Origin: Phallusia fumigata
Lineage: Eukaryota > Chordata > Ascidiacea > Phlebobranchia > Ascidiidae
Reading direction: 5' to 3'
Assembly (NCBI GenBank): GCA_008931825.1
Contig: QXVZ01034264.1
Span: 1 to 22,321 of the forward strand
Length of the DNA: 22,321 bases
Shown here: positions 21,401 through 22,321 of the stretch, piece after piece
How the letters are laid out: each line of letters starts with the position of its first letter
How positions within the stretch are numbered: the stretch's first letter is position 1
Made by a program: the position numbers and the translations under genes
Notes under the pieces: model-generated
The model's input: the letters and a program-made list of their open reading frames with translations, nothing else
What the model was told of the DNA's origin: nothing
Database searches by the model: none

Positions 21401-21982
21401 TATGCAAACTCAGTAGTAAAATCTCAGCCATAAAGCAAGAAGGCCTAATTCCAGTCAGCAAGGTTTGCAAAAAAAAGTTTTCACCTGGAAAGAATACTGC
21501 GCTCCGTCGAATGTGACGTAATGTGGGTCGCCCATGGCAACGCAGTGTGCTGAGCATTTGTGTTCTGTGCAGTGCCATCTCCGAGATCGACAAATGCTGC
21601 GAAACAAGATAGCTTGTGAAATGTTGATTGTAAGTTCTGTACATTGTCACTGGTTTTTCTTTTAACTTTTAATACCGCAGGGCACAAAGACACTACAGAT
21701 GCAAAATAATTTAGTAAAAACATCATCGTACATTAAACATTCGTTTTTGAAACTTACTACCATTTTTTGCGAAACATTCTATGGTTACTAAAGTTAAAGT
21801 CACCGTAACGCTTCTTGGATGCAGTTAAAAAATAATGAAAGTGGTTTGCAGTTTAGCAACGATTTTAAACAACTTTCAAGCCCTTACCACTGGTTGCAGT
21901 CTCTTTGAATCGCCTCATTGGTTTGATAAGATCTGCCACCATGCGTACATGGACATTCCTCGATCGGTATGCATCTGTCGTT
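6342..21982 (-). CDS. SSPO: SCO-spondin-like secreted multidomain glycoprotein, internal part (29 exons)
   Basis: SCO-spondin is a giant secreted glycoprotein that in vertebrates forms the Reissner fibre in the central canal. Twenty-nine exons join in frame, giving about 1563 residues. Domain order by fragment residue is: TIL end (1-13), VWD (about 47-215), C8 (about 245-322), TIL (about 326-380), VWC-like (to 414), nine LDLa (about 424-850), TSP1 x2 (about 851-975), TIL (988-1050), VWC-like, TSP1 (about 1080-1150), VWC-like (to 1215), Ser/Thr-rich linker, LDLa, TSP1 x2, TIL, VWC-like, and half a TSP1. The VWD-TIL unit directly before the LDLa block corresponds to the third one of the known SCO-spondin layout, so the EMI domain and two VWD units should lie to the right of the window. 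Several TSP1 copies carry WxxWxxW, the usual C-mannosylation context. No factor V/VIII type C domain is seen. Only an internal part of the gene is present. SCO-spondin is favoured over mucin or VWF because of the LDLa plus TSP1 plus TIL mix. Confidence 0.85.
6495..7544 (-). other. Intron with tRNA-like B box
   Basis: A 1050-bp intron, the longest seen in this gene. A plus-strand B-box-like gagttcgaacctta near 6750 suggests a decayed tRNA-derived element at about 6680-6790. A TGACGTCA octamer lies at 7107. No exon is seen. Confidence 0.45.
7545..7743 (-). CDS. SSPO: SSPO exon 28: TIL domain
   Basis: A 199-bp exon between acceptor gaacag and donor gttggt. It encodes [14 protein letters not shown], then [25 protein letters not shown] and IDQC. 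This is a full TIL with a preceding Cys-rich segment. Confidence 0.92.
7744..8239 (-). other. Intron between TIL and TSP1-5
   Basis: A 496-bp, very AT-rich intron. Nothing is recognised in it. Confidence 0.45.
8240..8439 (-). CDS. SSPO: SSPO exon 27: TSP1-5
   Basis: A 200-bp exon between acceptor gttgcag and donor gtaagt. It encodes [17 protein letters not shown], then [20 protein letters not shown] and KVCNALPC. This is the most canonical TSP1 of the window, with WxxWxxW and CSLTCGGG. Confidence 0.94.
8440..8887 (-). other. Intron with tRNA-like B box
   Basis: A 448-bp intron. On the minus strand a B-box-like GGTTCGAATCC lies at about 8665-8675, suggesting a decayed SINE. No exon is seen. 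Confidence 0.4.
8888..9127 (-). CDS. SSPO: SSPO exon 26: LDLa 10 end and TSP1-4
   Basis: A 240-bp exon between acceptor tctcag and donor gtaagg. It encodes [20 protein letters not shown], then TSP1-4 with [17 protein letters not shown] and NEAKCSGPF. Confidence 0.93.
9128..9679 (-). other. Intron splitting LDLa 10
   Basis: A 552-bp intron. It contains a perfect short inverted repeat at 9392-9413 (10-bp arms acacaacgtt/aacgttgtgt, 2-nt spacer). No exon is seen. Confidence 0.5.
9680..9789 (-). CDS. SSPO: SSPO exon 25: linker and first half of LDLa 10
   Basis: A 110-bp exon between acceptor ctgtag and donor gtaaaa. A Thr/Ser-rich start ([18 protein letters not shown]) is followed by [16 protein letters not shown], the front of an LDLa repeat. 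Confidence 0.88.
9790..10166 (-). other. Intron before LDLa 10
   Basis: A 377-bp intron with nothing recognised in it, in particular no discoidin/F5-8C exon. Confidence 0.45.
10167..10291 (-). CDS. SSPO: SSPO exon 24: Ser/Thr-rich linker
   Basis: A 125-bp exon between acceptor atgcag and donor gtatga. It encodes a cysteine-free linker with [16 protein letters not shown] and [15 protein letters not shown]. Its place is roughly where vertebrate SCO-spondin has its factor V/VIII type C domain. Support comes from splice sites and phase rather than homology. Confidence 0.75.
10396..10493 (-). CDS. SSPO: SSPO exon 23: VWC end
   Basis: A 98-bp exon between acceptor attacag and donor gtatgc. It encodes [18 protein letters not shown], then the ENDCCYCQ block that closes VWC modules. 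Confidence 0.9.
10721..10906 (-). CDS. SSPO: SSPO exon 22: TSP1-3 end and VWC-like segment
   Basis: A 186-bp exon between acceptor tttcag and donor gtgggt. It encodes [26 protein letters not shown], then [15 protein letters not shown] of VWC type. It starts and ends at phase 2. Confidence 0.9.
10930..11380. repeat. CGAGTA/TACTCG-rich degenerate repeat
   Basis: This stretch fills the intron between exons 22 and 21. It has many scattered gagta, cgagta and tactcg words in both orientations, for example cgagtagttaccagtcgagtag near 11010-11032. It is more decayed than the array at 13080-13380. Confidence 0.55.
11393..11607 (-). CDS. SSPO: SSPO exon 21: VWC-like segment and TSP1-3 start
   Basis: A 215-bp exon between acceptor ttttag and donor gtaagc. 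It encodes [16 protein letters not shown], then [17 protein letters not shown]. WxxWxxW is intact, but the CSxTCGGG core is replaced by CFGPCGVNG. Confidence 0.9.
11914..12134 (-). CDS. SSPO: SSPO exon 20: TIL domain
   Basis: A 221-bp exon between acceptor ttttgcag and donor gtaagt. It encodes [27 protein letters not shown] and [15 protein letters not shown], a complete TIL. It contains two TGACGTCA octamers. Confidence 0.93.
12135..12532 (-). other. Intron with partial hAT-like end
   Basis: A 398-bp intron. A hAT-type terminal sequence, cagtgtttctcaaactt, starts at 12287, but no matching right terminus or target-site duplication was found, so it is probably a fragment. Confidence 0.4.
12533..12742 (-). 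CDS. SSPO: SSPO exon 19: TSP1-2
   Basis: A 210-bp exon between acceptor attacag and donor gtaata. It encodes [30 protein letters not shown], and [15 protein letters not shown]. The first Cys of the usual W..W..CS motif is shifted, reading [10 protein letters not shown]. Confidence 0.92.
12877..13044 (-). CDS. SSPO: SSPO exon 18: TSP1-1
   Basis: A 168-bp exon between acceptor tttgcag and donor gtaagt. It encodes [18 protein letters not shown], then [17 protein letters not shown]. This gives the CSxTCGxG core and all the expected TSP1 cysteines. Confidence 0.92.
13080..13380. repeat. CGAGTA-rich degenerate tandem array
   Basis: The intron between exons 18 and 17 is dominated by imperfect repeats of gagtagcgagtaacgagta type. 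Units are not of fixed length. The array produces spurious minus-strand open frames rich in Thr-His-Tyr-Leu. A related CGAGTA-rich stretch lies in the intron at 10930-11380. Confidence 0.75.
13415..13550 (-). CDS. SSPO: SSPO exon 17: rest of LDLa 9 (with insert) and TSP1-1 start
   Basis: A 136-bp exon between acceptor ttttag and donor gtaaat. It encodes [10 protein letters not shown], then about 20 extra residues before SDEAGC, so the LDLa is expanded between its acidic residues. It ends with the TSP1 opening [10 protein letters not shown], which carries WxxWxxW. Confidence 0.87.
13551..14004 (-). other. Intron splitting LDLa 9
   Basis: A 454-bp intron. The open frame at 13813-14187 (minus) is read-through of exon 16 with flanking intron and adds no domain. 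Nothing else is recognised. Confidence 0.45.
14005..14081 (-). CDS. SSPO: SSPO exon 16: linker and start of LDLa 9
   Basis: A 77-bp exon between acceptor cccgcag and donor gtacga. It encodes [16 protein letters not shown] and [10 protein letters not shown]. It ends in phase 0 and is completed by the exon at 13415-13550. Confidence 0.88.
14482..14615 (-). CDS. SSPO: SSPO exon 15: LDLa 8
   Basis: A 134-bp exon between acceptor tgtatag and donor gtaaga. It encodes [32 protein letters not shown], then a Pro/Thr linker (TNPTTPPT). Confidence 0.92.
14689..14828 (-). CDS. SSPO: SSPO exon 14: LDLa 7
   Basis: A 140-bp exon between acceptor gttttag and donor gtttga. It encodes [35 protein letters not shown] and ends RTTQACT plus two bases. 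Confidence 0.92.
14923..14995 (+). repeat. tRNA-like pseudogene or SINE head
   Basis: A 73-nt stretch folds partly as a tRNA. It has D-arm text ACTC...TTGGTAGAGC, a good T arm (GTGGG-TTCGAAT-CCCGC) and an acceptor stem with six of seven pairs including two G-T. The anticodon stem pairs at only one position and the base before the CGG 'anticodon' is C instead of T, so it is not a working tRNA. It lies in the intron between LDLa 7 and LDLa 6. Confidence 0.6.
15199..15326 (-). CDS. SSPO: SSPO exon 13: LDLa 6
   Basis: A 128-bp exon between acceptor gtttcag and donor gtagag. It encodes [34 protein letters not shown] and WRGCRE. It contains two TGACGTCA octamers. Confidence 0.92.
15327..16043 (-). 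other. Intron with hAT-like terminus
   Basis: A 717-bp intron. A cagtgtttttcaatc stretch near 15673 resembles a hAT terminal repeat, but no matching right end was found. No exon is seen. The open frame at 15641-15865 (plus) has no domain signature. Confidence 0.4.
16044..16142 (-). CDS. SSPO: SSPO exon 12: LDLa 5 end and Thr/Ser linker
   Basis: A 99-bp exon between acceptor cttcag and donor gtacgt. It completes LDLa 5 with GEDEFDC and continues as a Thr/Ser/Pro-rich linker ([21 protein letters not shown]), a likely O-glycosylated spacer. The intron to exon 11 is only 62 bp. Confidence 0.87.
16205..16403 (-). CDS. SSPO: SSPO exon 11: LDLa 4 and most of LDLa 5
   Basis: A 199-bp exon between acceptor gtcacag and donor gtgagt. 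LDLa 4 has FTCDNGSC and [16 protein letters not shown]. LDLa 5 has FTCADGGC and [10 protein letters not shown] and ends in the next exon. Confidence 0.93.
16471..16666 (-). CDS. SSPO: SSPO exon 10: LDLa 2 end and LDLa 3
   Basis: A 196-bp exon between acceptor tacgtag and donor gttaga. It encodes [16 protein letters not shown], then LDLa 3 with FACVSGKC and [18 protein letters not shown]. Confidence 0.93.
16746..16960 (-). CDS. SSPO: SSPO exon 9: LDLa 1 and first half of LDLa 2
   Basis: A 215-bp exon between acceptor ttaacag and donor gtaagt. LDLa 1 reads [28 protein letters not shown] with the full acidic calcium site. LDLa 2 starts [20 protein letters not shown] and continues in the next exon. 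Confidence 0.93.
16961..17568 (-). other. Intron between TIL and LDLa block
   Basis: A 608-bp AT-rich intron. I see no further exon, repeat or RNA gene in it. Confidence 0.5.
17569..17771 (-). CDS. SSPO: SSPO exon 8: TIL and VWC-like segment
   Basis: A 203-bp exon between acceptor ttttcag and donor gtaatt. It encodes [35 protein letters not shown] and [15 protein letters not shown]. The first part is a TIL and the second the VWC-like tail that follows TIL in SCO-spondin and mucins. It ends in phase 0. Confidence 0.93.
17925..18105. repeat. 181-bp direct duplication, copy 1
   Basis: The stretch matches 18107-18287 base for base except for two mismatches near its right end (tccctg versus gccatg context). 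The two copies are separated only by the N at 18106. It holds a truncated piece of SSPO exon 7 (18053-18105) and the following intron start. Confidence 0.95.
18107..18287. repeat. 181-bp direct duplication, copy 2
   Basis: This is the copy continuous with the full SSPO exon 7 (18235-18376). It is a partner of 17925-18105. Confidence 0.95.
18235..18376 (-). CDS. SSPO: SSPO exon 7: C8 end and TIL start
   Basis: A 142-bp exon between acceptor ttttcag and a weaker donor gtttat. It encodes [20 protein letters not shown], then [12 protein letters not shown], the start of TIL. Its last 53 bp, with the downstream intron, are duplicated at 17925-18105 across an N; I take the copy at 18107-18287 as the functional one because it is continuous with the rest of the exon. 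Confidence 0.88.
18428..18629. mobile_element. hAT-type MITE, copy 1
   Basis: A 202-bp element with terminal inverted repeats: left cagtggttcctaacct, right aggttgggaaccacta. Flanking 8-mers acttcagt (18420-18427) and acttaggt (18630-18637) match at six of eight positions. It carries no coding capacity and is homologous along its length to 20228-20427. It lies in the intron between exons 7 and 6. Confidence 0.85.
18682..18852 (-). CDS. SSPO: SSPO exon 6: C8 domain
   Basis: A 171-bp phase-0 exon between acceptor tgttgcag and donor gtaagt. It encodes [27 protein letters not shown], and the Cys-rich [17 protein letters not shown] that is typical of C8 after VWD. Confidence 0.92.
19143..19351 (-). 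CDS. SSPO: SSPO exon 5: VWD end
   Basis: A 209-bp exon between acceptor tgtccag and donor gtgaga. It encodes [13 protein letters not shown], the conserved [16 protein letters not shown] and FTDSWRV. The NYDG...ND stretch is the usual calcium-binding region of VWD domains. The family CGLCG motif is reduced to GLCG here. Confidence 0.92.
19352..19977 (-). other. Intron with SINE
   Basis: A 626-bp intron between exons 5 and 4. Its right half holds SINE copy 3; nothing is recognised in the left half. Confidence 0.5.
19741..19950 (-). repeat. tRNA-derived SINE tail, copy 3
   Basis: It shares tttatcc...acgcctgaatgcgtta and the caatgagtc block with copy 2 (6156-6240), and gaaacacaagcgact with copy 1 (about 5320-5335). 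No tRNA head is evident, so it appears 5'-truncated or rearranged. Confidence 0.6.
19978..20169 (-). CDS. SSPO: SSPO exon 4: VWD, third part
   Basis: A 192-bp exon between acceptor aatttag and donor gtaaag. It encodes a strand-rich VWD core including [17 protein letters not shown], and [20 protein letters not shown], ending VFWDG. Two TGACGTCA octamers lie in it, read as DV codons ([10 protein letters not shown]). Confidence 0.92.
20228..20427. mobile_element. hAT-type MITE, copy 2
   Basis: A 200-bp element starting cagtggttcccaac and ending ttggagcctctg. Flanking 8-mers ccttgagg (20220-20227) and ccttaagg (20428-20435) match at seven of eight positions. It shares blocks such as cactttata, gtatttctt, gtctagta and agttcca with copy 1. 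It lies in the intron between exons 4 and 3. Confidence 0.87.
20677..20794 (-). CDS. SSPO: SSPO exon 3: VWD, second part
   Basis: A 118-bp exon between acceptor ttttccag and donor gtaagt. It encodes [20 protein letters not shown], then [19 protein letters not shown]. These are the classic VWD blocks C.YVL and ENVPCG...CTKSV. Confidence 0.92.
20795..21484 (-). other. Intron between VWD exons 3 and 2
   Basis: A 690-bp intron. Open frames on both strands (for example 21035-21364 plus) have no domain or splice support. Nothing else is recognised. Confidence 0.45.
21485..21596 (-). CDS. SSPO: SSPO exon 2: linker end and VWD start
   Basis: A 112-bp exon between acceptor ttcgcag and donor gtgaaa. 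It encodes [14 protein letters not shown], then the hallmark VWD opening [16 protein letters not shown]. It ends in phase 0. Confidence 0.9.
21888..21982 (-). CDS. SSPO: SSPO exon 1 of window: TIL end and linker
   Basis: A 95-bp exon with donor gtaagg. It reads [12 protein letters not shown], the typical TIL end, then a VWC/TILa-like [13 protein letters not shown] and DCNQ plus two bases of a Cys codon completed by the next exon. This is presumably the TIL of the second VWD unit. Confidence 0.85.
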
Positions 21983-22321
21983 CTGAAAAGTCAAAATCAT
22001 TTAGTGCGCAAATCTTTAAAAAGGAAACATGTATTTTAGTCTGTGCGAGTGTTGTAAAAAAGTCACAATGCCCCAGTGCTGTGTTTTGTACAAAACCAGT
22101 GCAAAATGAAGTTTTGGGTGACCACAAAATCCACAAAATCTATCACTTTCAAGACTCGTATCTGTCGTATCTAAAGTCTTTTAGCACCAACGAATAGTTA
22201 CAATGCTTGTCTGCAAAAACTTTCGTTCAAAAGGTAACAGCTGGGTAGGTTCGACTCAAAAACACGAGTGCTTGACAAGCGTGTTAAATATCTGCTCGGG
22301 TTATTCTTCGCCTAATTGCCA
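21983..22321. other. Upstream intron of the SCO-spondin gene
   Basis: No exon is recognised on either strand. The left edge is the acceptor (ttttcag on the minus strand) of the first visible exon. The preceding exon, expected to hold the front half of a TIL domain, must lie beyond the window. Confidence 0.5.

Noticed and set aside
1..22321. CRISPR array, operon, prophage or other prokaryotic system
   Set aside because: All coding signal is in spliced exons of animal extracellular proteins, and no regular direct-repeat/spacer pattern exists.

Overview
The window looks like animal nuclear DNA, most likely from an ascidian tunicate (Ciona-like). Protein signal sits in many short exons of 77-240 bp with clean GT/AG borders, separated by AT-rich introns mostly of 0.1-1.1 kb. 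There are no operons or bacterial signals. The minus-strand gene is clearly a chordate-type SCO-spondin, and the DNA is littered with tRNA-derived SINE copies and hAT-type MITEs. The species cannot be fixed from the sequence alone.

Right part (6342-21982, minus strand): 29 consecutive exons of a SCO-spondin-like gene (SSPO), 4691 bp or about 1563 codons. All 28 junctions keep the reading frame. Read 5'->3' the order is: end of a TIL domain, a complete VWD-C8-TIL unit, a VWC-like piece, nine LDLa repeats, two TSP1 repeats, TIL plus VWC-like, TSP1, VWC-like, a Ser/Thr-rich linker, a tenth LDLa, two TSP1, TIL plus VWC-like, and the first half of a sixth TSP1. Both gene ends are outside the window or not visible: the exon at 6342 ends in a good donor but no following exon is found.

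Left part (368-5784, plus strand): eight exons of a second gene that I do not recognise. It is built from a 79-residue, four-cysteine repeat coded by two alternating exon types, A (always 154 bp) and B (always 83 bp), with alternating intron phases 1 and 2. This is the best candidate for an undescribed protein family in the window. One B exon is missing between the first two A exons.

The two genes run toward each other and show no sign of working together. The window has three single N bases (2009, 5798, 18106). One is flanked by a near-exact 181-bp duplication, one lies where the B exon is missing, and one lies between the two genes, so the left/right junction may be an assembly misjoin. The remaining DNA is introns holding two hAT-type MITEs with 8-bp target-site duplications, at least three related SINE fragments, a tRNA-like pseudogene, two CGAGTA-rich degenerate tandem arrays and a striking concentration of TGACGTCA octamers inside the SCO-spondin exons.
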